From Brevundimonas subvibrioides (GTDB taxonomy: Bacteria; Pseudomonadota; Alphaproteobacteria; Caulobacterales; Caulobacteraceae): DNA of 64,000 bases. The stretch's first letter is position 1. Each line of letters opens with the position of its first letter. Positions 35,200 to 44,000 of the stretch are shown here, piece after piece. Below the pieces are notes generated by a model. It ran no database searches. It was not told the origin of the DNA and worked only from the letters and a program-made list of their open reading frames with translations. Made by a program: the position numbers and the translations under genes. Location of the stretch: contig NZ_NCEQ01000014.1 of assembly GCF_002280785.1 (NCBI RefSeq), positions 1-64,000 on the forward strand, in the 5' to 3' direction.

Positions 35200-35610
35200 A
35201 TGACCGACATCAACCCGTCTGCCGCAGCCGCCCCGTCGCCCGACGTGACCCGCACCGCGTTCGAGGGCGAATCGATCTGGCTGCCGCGCCTCTCGGTCGA
35301 GCATCTGAACGCCGGTCATGACGCGATCCGCGGCAAGACCTTCACCGAATGCCTGATCGAGGGCCCGGCGGTCATGCTGCCGGCCGGCGACGTGGTCTTC
35401 GAGGACTGCCACATGGGCACGGCCTCGAGCCCGCAGAACCTGCTGCTGGCGCCGGTTGGAGACCTGGTCACCGGCGCCATCGGCATGGCTGACTGCCGTT
35501 TCGTGCGCTGCCGCTTCCTCTATGTCGGCTTCGTCGGTCACGAGGCGTTCCGCGAGATGTTCGCCGCCGGCGTGCCGAGCCTGTCCAGCCTTCAGGAGTC
35601 CGGCCAATGA
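35200..35610 (+). CDS. Pentapeptide-like protein X in the pheS-pheT operon
   Basis: The 136-residue protein begins 4 bases after the pheS stop and overlaps its neighbour by 4 bases (ATGA), so it is almost certainly part of the pheS-pheT transcript. It is clearly paralogous to that neighbour. Both have FTxCxIEGPAxML, an NLxLxPV segment, GAI, and a CxFxxCxF strand in which Phe recurs every five residues (DCRFVRCRFLYVGF), then GFxGxE. Five-residue spacing of Phe is the mark of pentapeptide-repeat beta helices, though this copy is short. No signal peptide or membrane segment is seen, so it is cytoplasmic. Function is unknown. Confidence 0.85.
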   Translation: MTDINPSAAAAPSPDVTRTAFEGESIWLPRLSVEHLNAGHDAIRGKTFTECLIEGPAVMLPAGDVVFEDCHMGTASSPQNLLLAPVGDLVTGAIGMADCRFVRCRFLYVGFVGHEAFREMFAAGVPSLSSLQESGQ

Positions 35611-36023
35611 GTTTCATCGATCCCGCGCAAGGCCTGCCGATGACCGGCCTCGGCCGCCCGTTGAACATCACCGATGACCTCGGCAAGCGCGCCTTCGTCA
35701 ACGAGGACATGGCCCTCTACGACCTGTTCGCCTTCCACCTTCGCCACGGCCGTTCGATGATCGATGGCATCAGCTTCACGGGCTGCCGCATCGAAGGCCC
35801 GGCGATCATGCTGATCCTGCCAGGCACGACCTTCGACGCAGTGAATTTCGGCGAGTCCAAGGGCGACATCGGCAACCTGGTCCTGCGCCCGGTGCGCAAC
35901 ATGGCCATCGGGGCGATCCCGGTGATCAACTGCACCTTCCAGAACTGCGAGTTCCACGCCCTGGGCTTCACCGGCAACGAACAGATCCTCAGCGAAATCC
36001 TCGCCATCAAGGCCGTCGGCTGA
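35607..36023 (+). CDS. Pentapeptide-like protein Y in the pheS-pheT operon
   Basis: The 138-residue protein is the second of the paralogous pair between pheS and pheT. Its core has FTGCRIEGPAIML, NLVLRPVRN, and NCTFQNCEFHALGF, in which Phe repeats at five-residue intervals, then GFTGNEQ. The N-terminal 50 residues differ from protein X. It lies 39 bases before the GTG of pheT. Cysteines in both copies fall on the same strand faces (C..C four apart), so metal or disulfide roles cannot be excluded. No known domain name fits with certainty. It is cytoplasmic by lack of any export signal. Confidence 0.85.
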   Translation: MSFIDPAQGLPMTGLGRPLNITDDLGKRAFVNEDMALYDLFAFHLRHGRSMIDGISFTGCRIEGPAIMLILPGTTFDAVNFGESKGDIGNLVLRPVRNMAIGAIPVINCTFQNCEFHALGFTGNEQILSEILAIKAVG

Positions 36024-36062
36024 CGCCCGCCTTCACTTCGACTTCCAGGAAAGCCTGATCCC

Positions 36063-38507
36063 GTGAAATTCACCCTGTCCTGGCTCAAGGACCATCTGGA
36101 AACCGACGCCGAGGTCCATGCGATCGCCGAGGCCATGACTATGGCCGGGCTGGAGGTCGAGCATGTCGCCGACCCGGCTGCCGCCCTGGCCCCGTTCACG
36201 GTGGCGAAGATCGTCTCGGCGACCCGGCACCCGAACGCGGACCGGCTCCAGGTCTGCCAGGTCGAGACCATCGACGGGATGAAGGAGATCGTCTGCGGCG
36301 CTCCGAACGCGCGGGCAGGGCTCACCACGATCTATGCCCCGATCGGCGCATATGTGCCGGGCCTCGGCGTCACCCTGGTCGAGAAGCCGGTGCGCGGCGT
36401 GGTCTCCAACGGCATGCTGTGCTCGGCCTCCGAGCTGAACCTGTCCGACGAAAGCGACGGCATCCAGGAACTGCCGCCCGAGATCCCCGTCGGCACGCCG
36501 GTCGCCAAATTGTTCGGCGCCGAGCCCGTCATCGACTTCGAGGTCACCCCCAACCGCCCCGACTGGCTGGGTGTGGCCGGCATCGCCCGCGACCTGGCCG
36601 CCGCCGGGGTCGGCACGCTGAAACACTATGACGTCGCCACGGTGCGCGGCGCCTTCCCCTCGCCGATCTCGGTGCGGCTCGACTCGCCGGAGATGTGCCC
36701 GGTCTTCGCCGGCCGCGTCATCCGGGGCGTGCAGAACGGCCCCTCGCCGGCCTGGCTCCAGACCCGGCTGACCGCCATCGGCCTGCGCTCGATCAATCGT
36801 CTGGTCGATGTCACCAACCTGATCGCCTACGATCGCGCCCGCCCGCTGCACGTCTATGACATGGCCAGGCTGGTCGGCTCCGGGATCGTCGTCCGCGCCG
36901 GCCAGATCTCGGCCGCGACGCCGAGCCAGGAGGGGGGCGAGCACGAGCATCTGATCGCCCTTGACGGCAAGACCTACACCGTCGACCCGACCATGTGCGT
37001 CGTCGCCGACGCGGGCGGTGAACGCCCCATCGGCCTCGGCGGCGTCATGGGCGGCGAAAGCACCGGCTGTTCCGACGAGACGACCGACGTCTTCCTCGAA
37101 AGCGCCTGGTTCGACCCCATCGTGACGGCCCAGACCGGCCGGACCCTGACCATCAGTTCCGACGCCCAGTACCGGTTCGCGCGCGGCGTCGATCCGGCCT
37201 CGGTCGTGCCGGGCATCGAGCTGGCCACCCGCCTGATCCTCGACCTCTGCGGCGGCGAGCCGTCGGAGATCGTGCTGGCCGGCGAGCATCCGGCCAATCC
37301 GCTGCCGTTCGCCTTCGACCCCGCCTATGTGAAGCAACTGTCAGGCATGGACCTCGCGGACGACCGCATCGGGACCATCCTGGGCCAGCTCGGCTTCCTC
37401 GTCACCGCCGCCCCCGTCGGGTCCGCCCAGCCCTGGATCGTCACCCCGCCGTCCTGGCGTCGCGACGTCGAGGGCAAGGCCGACCTGGTCGAGGAGGTCG
37501 CCCGCATCCATGGCTTCCAGCACCTGCCCAACATACCCCTGCCGGATCAGGGCGCGCCGTCGAAGGGCGTGCTCAACCCGCGTCAGGCCCGCGTCCGCAT
37601 CGCCCGCCGCGCCCTGGCCGCCATGGGCTATGCCGAGGCCGTCACCTGGTCGTTCACGAAACAGGACATCGCTGCCCTGTTCGGCGGCGGCGACGAGCGT
37701 CTGCTGGTCGACAATCCGATCGCCTCGGACCTCGACTGCATGCGGCCCTCGGCCCTGCCGAACCTGATCCAGGCGGCGGCGCGCAATGCCGCGCGCGGAC
37801 ACGGCGATGTCGCCCTGTTCGAGATCGGCCCGATCTACCTCGGCGACCAGCCGAACGATCAGCGCACCGTCATCGCCGGCCTGATCAGTCCGCGCGCCGC
37901 CCGCCACTGGGCCGGCTCGGGCGACGACGCCCTGTTCGCGCTGAAGGCCGATCTGATGGCCGTGCTCGATGCCGTCGGCGCCCCGACCGCCTCGCTGCAA
38001 CTGGCGCAAGGATCGAACCGCGACTGGTGGCATCCGGGCCGTTCCGCCCGCCTTCAGCTGGGTCCGAAGACCGTCGTCGCCGAGTTCGGCGCCGTCCATC
38101 CGCGCGTGCTGAAGGCGCTCGACGCCGACGGCCCGATCCTGGCCTTCGAGATCGTGCTCGACGCCGTGCCGGAGCCCCGGTCGAAAGCCGGCGCGACCAA
38201 GGCCCGCGGCAACGCCGACCTGCCCAACCTGATGCCCCTGACCCGCGACTTCGCCTTCGTGGTCGAGGACGACAAGGCGGCGGGCGATCTCGTCCGCGCC
38301 GTCCAGGGCGCTGACAAGGCCCTGATCGCCGAGGTCCGGGTGTTCGACGTCTATCGCGGCGCCGGCGTGCCGGAAGGCTCCAGGTCGGTGGCGCTCGAGG
38401 TCGTGGTCCAGCCCCGCGAGGCCACCTTGACCGAGGTCGAGATCGAGGCACTCTCAAGCCGGATTGTCACCGCCGCTGCCAAGGTCGGCGGGACGCTCCG
38501 GAGCTGA
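36063..38507 (+). CDS. pheT: Phenylalanine-tRNA ligase beta subunit
   Basis: PheT is the large subunit that carries tRNA binding and editing. The 814-residue protein starts at GTG ([12 protein letters not shown]), with AGGAAAG upstream. Domains in order are an N-terminal OB-fold tRNA-binding domain (about 40-150), B3/4 editing domain (about 210-390), B5 (about 405-480), a catalytic-like core, and the C-terminal FDX-ACB domain (about 720-814, [18 protein letters not shown]). Length is normal for the family. The YqhA-family gene follows after 2 bases, so it is cotranscribed. Confidence 0.98.
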   Translation: MKFTLSWLKDHLETDAEVHAIAEAMTMAGLEVEHVADPAAALAPFTVAKIVSATRHPNADRLQVCQVETIDGMKEIVCGAPNARAGLTTIYAPIGAYVPGLGVTLVEKPVRGVVSNGMLCSASELNLSDESDGIQELPPEIPVGTPVAKLFGAEPVIDFEVTPNRPDWLGVAGIARDLAAAGVGTLKHYDVATVRGAFPSPISVRLDSPEMCPVFAGRVIRGVQNGPSPAWLQTRLTAIGLRSINRLVDVTNLIAYDRARPLHVYDMARLVGSGIVVRAGQISAATPSQEGGEHEHLIALDGKTYTVDPTMCVVADAGGERPIGLGGVMGGESTGCSDETTDVFLESAWFDPIVTAQTGRTLTISSDAQYRFARGVDPASVVPGIELATRLILDLCGGEPSEIVLAGEHPANPLPFAFDPAYVKQLSGMDLADDRIGTILGQLGFLVTAAPVGSAQPWIVTPPSWRRDVEGKADLVEEVARIHGFQHLPNIPLPDQGAPSKGVLNPRQARVRIARRALAAMGYAEAVTWSFTKQDIAALFGGGDERLLVDNPIASDLDCMRPSALPNLIQAAARNAARGHGDVALFEIGPIYLGDQPNDQRTVIAGLISPRAARHWAGSGDDALFALKADLMAVLDAVGAPTASLQLAQGSNRDWWHPGRSARLQLGPKTVVAEFGAVHPRVLKALDADGPILAFEIVLDAVPEPRSKAGATKARGNADLPNLMPLTRDFAFVVEDDKAAGDLVRAVQGADKALIAEVRVFDVYRGAGVPEGSRSVALEVVVQPREATLTEVEIEALSSRIVTAAAKVGGTLRS

Positions 38508-38509
38508 GG

Positions 38510-39043
38510 ATGCCCAAGCCTGAAATCGAGACCCGCTTCGAACGCGGACTGTTCGCCTCGCGCTGGCTGATGGCCCCGATGTACCTCGGGCTGGTGGTCT
38601 CGCTGGCCATGCTGACGATCGTGTTCATACGCGAGCTGATTTACTATCTGCCCCAGGTCTTCGTCATGAGTGCCGAACAGTCGATCCTGGTCGTCCTGAC
38701 CCTGATCGACCTGTCTCTGGCCGGCAATCTGCTGCTGATCGTTATGTTCTCGGGCTATGAGAATTTCGTCTCCAAGCTGGACATCGGGGACAGCGTGGAC
38801 CGCCCGTCGTGGATGGGTACGGTCGATTTCTCCGGCCTGAAGATGAAACTGATCGCCTCCATCGTGGCGATCTCGGGCATCCATCTGCTCAAACAGTTTA
38901 TGGAGATCGGCGCGCCCGGCGCCGAGGCCCCGTTCAATGAAAACCATTTGTACTGGCTGGTGATCATCCACCTGACCTTTGTGATCTCCGGTGTGTTGCT
39001 GGCCCTCATGGACTGGCTGTCGGCCCGAACCGGCAAGCATTGA
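38510..39043 (+). CDS. YqhA-family (UPF0114/TIGR00645) membrane protein
   Basis: The 177-residue protein has about four membrane helices. It shows the family's ERGLFASRWLMAPMYLGL start, LTLIDLSLAGNLLLIVMFSGYENFVS, and a Lys-rich LKMKLIASIVAISGIHLLK segment. Function is not known in any organism to my knowledge. It starts 2 bases after pheT, so it is probably made from the same transcript. Confidence 0.92.
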   Translation: MPKPEIETRFERGLFASRWLMAPMYLGLVVSLAMLTIVFIRELIYYLPQVFVMSAEQSILVVLTLIDLSLAGNLLLIVMFSGYENFVSKLDIGDSVDRPSWMGTVDFSGLKMKLIASIVAISGIHLLKQFMEIGAPGAEAPFNENHLYWLVIIHLTFVISGVLLALMDWLSARTGKH

Positions 39044-39181
39044 CGCCGAAACCCGCGAGACAGGCCGTGACGAGGAAACCGTAAGGTCCCGTTAACGCTA
39101 TAGCCCCAAGGCTGCCGCAAAACCCGGTGACCCTGCGCCATCGCCCGCGTCGCCGGCGACCAGATTTCGGGAACTTTCGCC

Positions 39182-39796
39182 ATGCACCGCCGCCAACTGA
39201 TCCAGACCGGGTTCGCCGCCGCCTCCGTGACGGCGCTGGGCGCCTGCGCCACCAGCCCGCGCCAGCCGACCGAGCCGAACTACCCGATCGCTTCGGACGC
39301 CAACGCCCAGGCCTATACGGCCGACGAACTGGTCGCCGCCGGCTCGCGCGAACTCGGCATTGCGGCGGAGGCCATGGGGTCGGCCATCGAACGCATCTTC
39401 CGCGACCAGGGCGACGCCCCCACCGCCTATATCGCCGGAGAAGAGGGCGCCGGCGCCGCCGTCATCGGCCTGCGCTACGGCCGCGGCGCCCTGCATATGA
39501 AGGACCATTCCGCCTCGCAGGAAGTGTTCTGGCAGGGAACCTCGATCGGCTGGGACATCGGCGGCAACGCCAGCCGTGTCTTCACCCTGGTCTACGGCCT
39601 CTACGCGCCCGACGCGATCTATCGCCGCTATCCCGGCATCGAGGGCACGGCCTATCTGATCGGCGGCCTGGGCGTGAACTATCAGCGCGCCGACGGCATC
39701 GTCCTGGCCCCGGTCCGCACCGGCGTGGGCCTGCGTCTCGGCGCCAATGTCGGCACCATGTCCTACAGCCGCCAGCGCAACCTGCTGCCGTTCTAG
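39182..39796 (+). CDS. EipA/DUF1134 family envelope protein
   Basis: The 204-residue product has a signal that starts with RR and ends LGAC, so it looks like a lipoprotein signal with Cys22; a Tat-type RRQLIQ is also possible. The mature domain is DUF1134, with GIAAEAMGSAIERIFRDQG, IAGEEGAGAAVIGLRYGRG, GWDIGGNASRVF and GVGLRLGANVG. The Brucella member EipA is needed for envelope integrity. The fold is a small beta barrel exported to the periplasm. It stands alone, 138 bases after the YqhA gene, and converges on the hisN-like gene. Confidence 0.9.
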   Translation: MHRRQLIQTGFAAASVTALGACATSPRQPTEPNYPIASDANAQAYTADELVAAGSRELGIAAEAMGSAIERIFRDQGDAPTAYIAGEEGAGAAVIGLRYGRGALHMKDHSASQEVFWQGTSIGWDIGGNASRVFTLVYGLYAPDAIYRRYPGIEGTAYLIGGLGVNYQRADGIVLAPVRTGVGLRLGANVGTMSYSRQRNLLPF

Positions 39797-39813
39797 GGGA
39801 GCAGGCGGGGCCG

Positions 39814-40599
39814 CTAGTTCGTTCCGCGCCGGAAGGCCACCAGGGCCTGTTCGCGGACCCGGGGGTCGCCGACCGCGATAATGCGTCCGTCGCCGTTGAC
39901 CGGCCCGCCGCGCCAGTCGGTGACCTGGCCGCCGGCCGCCTCGACCACCGGGATCAGGGCCGACCAGTCCCACAGCTTCAGGCCGGTCTCGGCCACCATG
40001 TCGATCCGGCCCATGGCCAGCATGGCGTAGGCATAGGCGTCGCAGCCGTAGCGGGCCAGGCGGGCCGCCGCCATCACCTGGGTCCAGGCGCCCAGTTCCG
40101 GCCCCGTGAAGATCTCCGGCGCCGTGGTGGCGATGACCGCGTCGGTCAGTTTATCGCAGTCCCGGACCTTGATCGGTCGGGTCTCGCCCCGGCTCATCAG
40201 GACGGCGCCCGAAGGCCCGCCCAAGAACAGTTCGCCGATGTAGGGCTGGGAGATGGCGCCGACGGTGGATCGTCCACCGACCGAAAGTGCAATCAGGGTC
40301 GTCCACAACGGCAGGCCGGCGATGAAGGCGCGCGTCCCGTCGATGGGGTCCAGGATCCAGACGTGGTCTGCGTCCGGCCGGTCTTCCCCGTACTCCTCGC
40401 CGACGACCCCGTGGTCGGGATACCGGCTGGCGATCAGTCGCCGGATGGCGGCTTCCGCCTCCTTGTCCGCCTGGGTGACCGGATCGAAGGCGCCGGGGCC
40501 CGCCTTGTTCTCCTCGGCGTAGTCGCCGCGAAAGAAGGGCAGGGTCACCCTGGCGGCCACAGCGGCCAGTTCGACGGCGAAGGATTCAAACTCGGTCAT
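39814..40599 (-). CDS. hisN: Inositol monophosphatase family; probable histidinol-phosphatase HisN
   Basis: The 261-residue protein has all IMPase-fold metal sites: GEEYGED (Glu68/69), DPIDGTRAF (Asp84, Asp87) and WDWSALIPVVEAAGG near the C-terminus. The close match to the histidinol-phosphatase subgroup (ADKEAEAAIRRLI, PLWTTLIALSVGG) favours HisN, which removes phosphate from histidinol phosphate. Related myo-inositol or 3'-phosphoadenosine phosphatases cannot be fully excluded, because no other his gene is present. The protein is cytoplasmic. It lies 44 bases upstream of the XRE regulator on the same transcript strand, but spacing gives no strong operon evidence. Confidence 0.85.
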   Translation of the reverse strand: MTEFESFAVELAAVAARVTLPFFRGDYAEENKAGPGAFDPVTQADKEAEAAIRRLIASRYPDHGVVGEEYGEDRPDADHVWILDPIDGTRAFIAGLPLWTTLIALSVGGRSTVGAISQPYIGELFLGGPSGAVLMSRGETRPIKVRDCDKLTDAVIATTAPEIFTGPELGAWTQVMAAARLARYGCDAYAYAMLAMGRIDMVAETGLKLWDWSALIPVVEAAGGQVTDWRGGPVNGDGRIIAVGDPRVREQALVAFRRGTN

Positions 40600-40643
40600 G
40601 AGCGGAGGGCATACAGACGCCGCCCCCCCGCGTCATCACAGTC

Positions 40644-41030
40644 TTACGAGGCCACGACATCACCTTCGGTGTGCAGCGACTTGGCCAGGTCCAGCAGACG
40701 CCGGCGCGGACGCTCGCCCAGCTGGTAGTAGGCCTGGATCAGGTCGAGGGTTTCCTTGCGGGAAAACATCTCCCCGCCGTTCGCGCCGGCCTGTTCCTTG
40801 CGTTCCATGGCTTCGGCCAGGCCGTCGTAGAAATAGCTGATCGGCGTCTCCAGCGCTTCGGACAGTTGCCACAGGCGCGCTGCCGAGATGCGGTTCGCGC
40901 CGCACTCGTATTTCTGGATCTGCTGGAAGCGGATGCCGACCTGGACGGCCAGCTGTTGTTGCGTCAGCCCCAGCAGGCGACGACGCCGGCGCAGGCGGCG
41001 CCCCAGGTGAAGGTCGATATCGGTGGCCAT
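40644..41030 (-). CDS. XRE-family transcriptional regulator
   Basis: From the ATG at 41030 the protein has 128 residues. An XRE helix-turn-helix occupies about residues 10-65: RLRRRRRLLGLTQQQLAVQVGIRFQQIQ, KYECGANRISAARLWQLSEAL. A C-terminal helical part (about 70-128) follows. This type is widespread in alphaproteobacteria and often regulates its own gene; the targets here are unknown. A longer reading frame upstream contains no conserved part and was rejected. It diverges from the small membrane protein gene across 195 bases. Confidence 0.9.
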   Translation of the reverse strand: MATDIDLHLGRRLRRRRRLLGLTQQQLAVQVGIRFQQIQKYECGANRISAARLWQLSEALETPISYFYDGLAEAMERKEQAGANGGEMFSRKETLDLIQAYYQLGERPRRRLLDLAKSLHTEGDVVAS

Positions 41031-41225
41031 TGCCCAGTCCCCTTTGTCTAGCGGGCTGTGCCAAAGCGGCACGGCTCGCTTGAACCGCCGCAACGACCAT
41101 GCCGTGTTCTCGTGACGGGCGAGCGATGGCGAACGCAGGTCGAGGAACCCGCGATTGTGGACAGGCAACCTCTGCCGCCGAAGCGCATTATTCAGGCCAC
41201 CGAAGCTTTGGAAGGGAATGGAACT

Positions 41226-41474
41226 ATGGAACTCGGCTTTATCGGATGGATCGTCGTTGGCATCGTGGCGGGCTTCCTCGCGGAAAAAATCATGGGTCGT
41301 AACCATGGCCTGCTGACGAACCTGATTGTCGGCGTCATCGGCGCCCTGCTTGGCGGCTTCCTGGCTGGTGTTTTGAACATCGGCTTTGCCGGATGGATCG
41401 GTTCAATCATCGTCGCCACCCTTGGCGCCGTCGTGCTGCTGTTCCTGCTGGGTCTGGTCAAGCGTCGCGGTTGA
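41226..41474 (+). CDS. GlsB/YeaQ/YmgE family small membrane protein
   Basis: The 82-residue protein is almost wholly hydrophobic, with three membrane segments rich in Gly and Ala (GFIGWIVVGIVAGFLAEKIMG, VGVIGALLGGFLAG, VATLGAVVLLFLLGL). It matches the GlsB/YeaQ/YmgE (DUF...transglycosylase-associated) family. Members are often induced by stress; the molecular role is unknown. A strong terminator follows. Confidence 0.9.
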   Translation: MELGFIGWIVVGIVAGFLAEKIMGRNHGLLTNLIVGVIGALLGGFLAGVLNIGFAGWIGSIIVATLGAVVLLFLLGLVKRRG

Positions 41475-41495
41475 TCCGTCGTTTGCGGACACAAG

Positions 41496-41526
41496 AAAGG
41501 GGCGGCCCGTCGGGCCGCCCCTTTTT
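41496..41526. terminator. Strong bidirectional intrinsic terminator
   Basis: AAAGGGGCGGCCC and GGGCCGCCCCTTT form a 13-bp stem around a 3-base loop, followed by TT on the plus strand and by A-rich sequence on the left. It separates the convergent GlsB-like gene and the PRC-barrel-like gene, and can serve both. Confidence 0.85.
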
Positions 41527-41544
41527 CGTTGGACTGACGAGGCC

Positions 41545-42042
41545 CTAGCCTTGGGGAGTCGGCGGGGTCGAGCCGTCCGGCTCACGGGTGTCGTCAGTTG
41601 TCTTGGGTTCAGCCGGCGCCGGGGTCGGGCTCGGATTGGCGGCCGGATCGCCGGCGGCAGGCACAGTCCCGGTCTCTCCCGCCGCAGCCGTCTCTTCCAC
41701 CACCGGAGCCGTGTTGAACTCGGCCGAGCTGATGCCGACCACGACATCGGCCCCCTGCTGGGTCAGGCCGCCCAGCGGGACGCCGCGCAGATCGCCGTCA
41801 GGGCCGCGAACGGTGAGCTCCTGCTCGCCGGCGGCATTGCTGTGAACGCCTTCGAGGGTGCCGAGAACGGTGCCGTCCGAGCCCGTGACGCTGGAACCCG
41901 GTTGAAGCTGGAGCGAGCCCTGGGCCTCGGCGGTCGGCGCGGTCTGCGCTGCGGCCGGAGCCATGGCGTCCTGGGCCAGGGCCGGGGCGGCGGTCAGGAA
42001 AGCAGCGGTCACGCCGGCCAGAAGAACTGTCTTGCGGATCAT
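41545..42042 (-). CDS. Secreted PRC-barrel-like small protein
   Basis: From the ATG at 42042 the product has 165 residues with a clear signal peptide ending ALAQ. After an Ala/Thr linker there is a short beta-rich part, PGSSVTGSDGTVLGTLEGVHSN, ELTVRGPDGDLRGVPLGGL, resembling the PRC-barrel/QRC type. The C-terminal third is low-complexity Pro/Thr/Ala with scattered Glu and Asp. The protein would be periplasmic. No function can be given. It converges on the GlsB-like gene across the strong terminator. Confidence 0.75.
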   Translation of the reverse strand: MIRKTVLLAGVTAAFLTAAPALAQDAMAPAAAQTAPTAEAQGSLQLQPGSSVTGSDGTVLGTLEGVHSNAAGEQELTVRGPDGDLRGVPLGGLTQQGADVVVGISSAEFNTAPVVEETAAAGETGTVPAAGDPAANPSPTPAPAEPKTTDDTREPDGSTPPTPQG

Positions 42043-42175
42043 GTTTCTGTCGCTTGATGGAGCGGGACAAGAGCGCCCGCCGACGGACCTAACCACATCC
42101 GTTACGGATTGTTTCAGTCGCCCGGAAATGACCTTTTCCGCGCCCGTATCGGCCGGATCACGTCGGATTCCGGCC

Positions 42176-43162
42176 TCAGAGCATCGCGGGAATGACACGA
42201 TCGGGGGGGCGGTGGCCGTTCTGGTAGGTCATCACATTGAGGATCACGCGGTCGCCCATATCCTGACGCGCCTCCAGCGTCGCCGAACCCAGGTGGGGCA
42301 GCAGGACGACATTGGGCAGGCCGATCAGGCCCGGATGGATCACCGGCTCGTTCTCGTAAACGTCCAGACCGACGCCCGACAGCGACCGGCGCGCCACGGC
42401 CTCGGCCAGGGCCGCCTCGTCGATCAGTTCGCCCCGCGCCGTGTTGATCAGGATCGCGTGCGGCGGCAGCAGCGCCAGCCGCCGGGCCGACAGCAGGTGA
42501 TGCGTCTCCTTCGTCGCCGGACAGTTCAGCGAGATGACGTCCATTCGCGCCAGCATCTGGTCCAGGTCGTCCCACCAGGTCGCGCCCAGCTCTTCGACGA
42601 TCCGTTCCGAGACAGGCTTCCTGTTATGATAGTGGACCTGCATGCCGAAGGCCCGGGCCCGGCGAGCCAGGGCCTGTCCGATCCGGCCCATGCCGACGAT
42701 CCCCAGCCGCTTGCCCCACAGCTTGCGTCCGCACATCCAGGTCGGGGTCCAGCCCTCGAACTTGCCGGCCGCCACGACCTCGGCGCCCTCCACGATCCGG
42801 CGGCTGACGGCGAGGATCAGACCCATGGCGAGGTCGGCGGTATCCTCGGTCAGGACGCCCGGCGTATTGGTGACGATGATCTGGCGCGCGACGGCGGCGT
42901 CGATGTCGATATGATCCACCCCGGCGCCGAAATTGGCGATCATCTTCAGCTGCGCGCCGGCGCCGTTGATCAGGGCGGCGTCGATCTCGTCGGTGATGGT
43001 GGGAACCAGGACGTCGGCGCGCTGGACGGCGGCCTCCAGCGCCGCCCGGTCCATCGGGATGTCCTTCAGGTTCAGTTCGGCGTCGAACAGTTCGCGCATG
43101 CGCGTCTCGACTGCGTCGGGCAATCTTCTGGTTAAGACGACCTTAAGCCTGGGGCTGGACAT
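42176..43162 (-). CDS. D-isomer 2-hydroxyacid dehydrogenase (D-glycerate dehydrogenase type)
   Basis: The 328-residue protein has the D-2-hydroxyacid dehydrogenase fold. GMGRIG at 157-162 is the NAD(P)-binding loop. Arg in NTARGE, Glu in YENEP and His in LPHLGSAT make up the catalytic triad. It resembles glyoxylate/hydroxypyruvate reductases (GyaR/GhrB), which act in glyoxylate or serine metabolism. Substrate within this family is not reliable from sequence. A TTAA-N7-TTAA sequence occurs within its first codons. It diverges from the SH3 gene. Confidence 0.92.
   Translation of the reverse strand: MSSPRLKVVLTRRLPDAVETRMRELFDAELNLKDIPMDRAALEAAVQRADVLVPTITDEIDAALINGAGAQLKMIANFGAGVDHIDIDAAVARQIIVTNTPGVLTEDTADLAMGLILAVSRRIVEGAEVVAAGKFEGWTPTWMCGRKLWGKRLGIVGMGRIGQALARRARAFGMQVHYHNRKPVSERIVEELGATWWDDLDQMLARMDVISLNCPATKETHHLLSARRLALLPPHAILINTARGELIDEAALAEAVARRSLSGVGLDVYENEPVIHPGLIGLPNVVLLPHLGSATLEARQDMGDRVILNVMTYQNGHRPPDRVIPAML
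43132..43146. promoter_or_regulatory. TTAA-N7-TTAA sequence (CtrA-type box)
   Basis: TTAA, seven bases (GACGACC) and TTAA match the consensus used by the cell-cycle regulator CtrA in Caulobacterales. The site is inside the first codons of the D-hydroxyacid dehydrogenase gene, and 73 bases before the SH3 gene on the other strand. Whether CtrA binds it is unknown. Confidence 0.4.
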
Positions 43163-43218
43163 AGGGACCTTGGGTTATTCACGGGCGCCACACGGGCAGG
43201 CCCGGGTGCGCCGGGTCG

Positions 43219-43809
43219 ATGCCAGTGACTAGCAAGTTCGGGTCTAGCAAGTCTCGCAGCCGCTTCCAAAGCCTCTCGCGTCGCATCGGCGGCGTGGCGG
43301 CCTTGCTGGGTCTGGCGGTCCTCGCCGGAGCGAGCGCCACCATGCCCGACGGGCGGCCGACGCCGACGGGGCTGGAGGTGCCGCGCTGGCTGACCCTGAA
43401 GTCCTCGGAAGTGCGCGCCCGCATGGGACCGGGCCTCGACTACCGAATCCTCTGGGAATATCGCGCCGCCGGCCTGCCGGTGCAGGTCATCGCCGAGACG
43501 CGCGAATGGCGAAAGATCTGCGACCCTGAAGGCTCCGTCGCCTGGGTCCATCGCAGCGTGGTCTCGGCCCGACGCGGCGCCTTCAACGCTTCGCTGGAGG
43601 AGGTCCCGATTCGCACCGGTCGCTCCGATGACGCGGCGGTGAAAGCCCGGTTCTCGCCGCGCTCCGTGGTCGCCCTCGACGACTGCAGGGACGGCTGGTG
43701 CGAGGTCAGGGCCCGTAAGCTGAGCGGCTGGGTGGCGGAAGGGTCGATCTTCGGCGCCGGCGCCCGTCCCCTGTGCGACGCGTCACGCCCGGCGGGCGAA
43801 GCGCCCTGA
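43219..43809 (+). CDS. Bacterial SH3-domain protein
   Basis: The 196-residue product has a signal or anchor segment (about residues 24-42). Two SH3b-like modules follow: SSEVRARMGPGLDYRILWEYRAAGLPVQV, then EEVPIRTGRSDDAAVKARFSPRSVVALDDCRDGWCEVRARKLSGWV. Two Cys in DCRDGWC may form a disulfide. Such proteins often bind peptidoglycan in the periplasm. Two or more repeat modules without an enzyme domain suggest a binding role, possibly with a wall hydrolase. It is followed by a repeat element and the fabA leader. Confidence 0.88.
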   Translation: MPVTSKFGSSKSRSRFQSLSRRIGGVAALLGLAVLAGASATMPDGRPTPTGLEVPRWLTLKSSEVRARMGPGLDYRILWEYRAAGLPVQVIAETREWRKICDPEGSVAWVHRSVVSARRGAFNASLEEVPIRTGRSDDAAVKARFSPRSVVALDDCRDGWCEVRARKLSGWVAEGSIFGAGARPLCDASRPAGEAP

Positions 43810-43813
43810 TTGT

Positions 43814-44000
43814 CTCCCTCTCCCCTTGCGGGAGAGGGAGGCCGCGCACGAGAGCGAAGCGATCGTCCCGGCGCGGGCGGGTGAGGGGTGACTCACGTTC
43901 TCGAAGATGTGCGCCGACAAATTTCTCACTGGCTGGACTCGAAGTCACCCCTCATCCGACCTCGCTTCGCTCGGCCACCTTCTCCCGCAAGGGGAGAAGG
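43814..44000. repeat. Inverted-repeat element with GAGCGAAGC motif
   Basis: Ends CTCCCTCTCCCCTTGCGGG (43814 onward) and the arm CCTTCTCCCGCAAGGGGAGAAGG (43978-44000) are related inverted repeats, each a hairpin. Inner arms GGGTGAGGGGTGAC and GTCACCCCTCATCCG also pair. It carries the GAGCGAAGCGA motif seen in the 10278-10412 element. No coding sequence is present. It lies between the SH3 gene and fabA. Confidence 0.65.
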
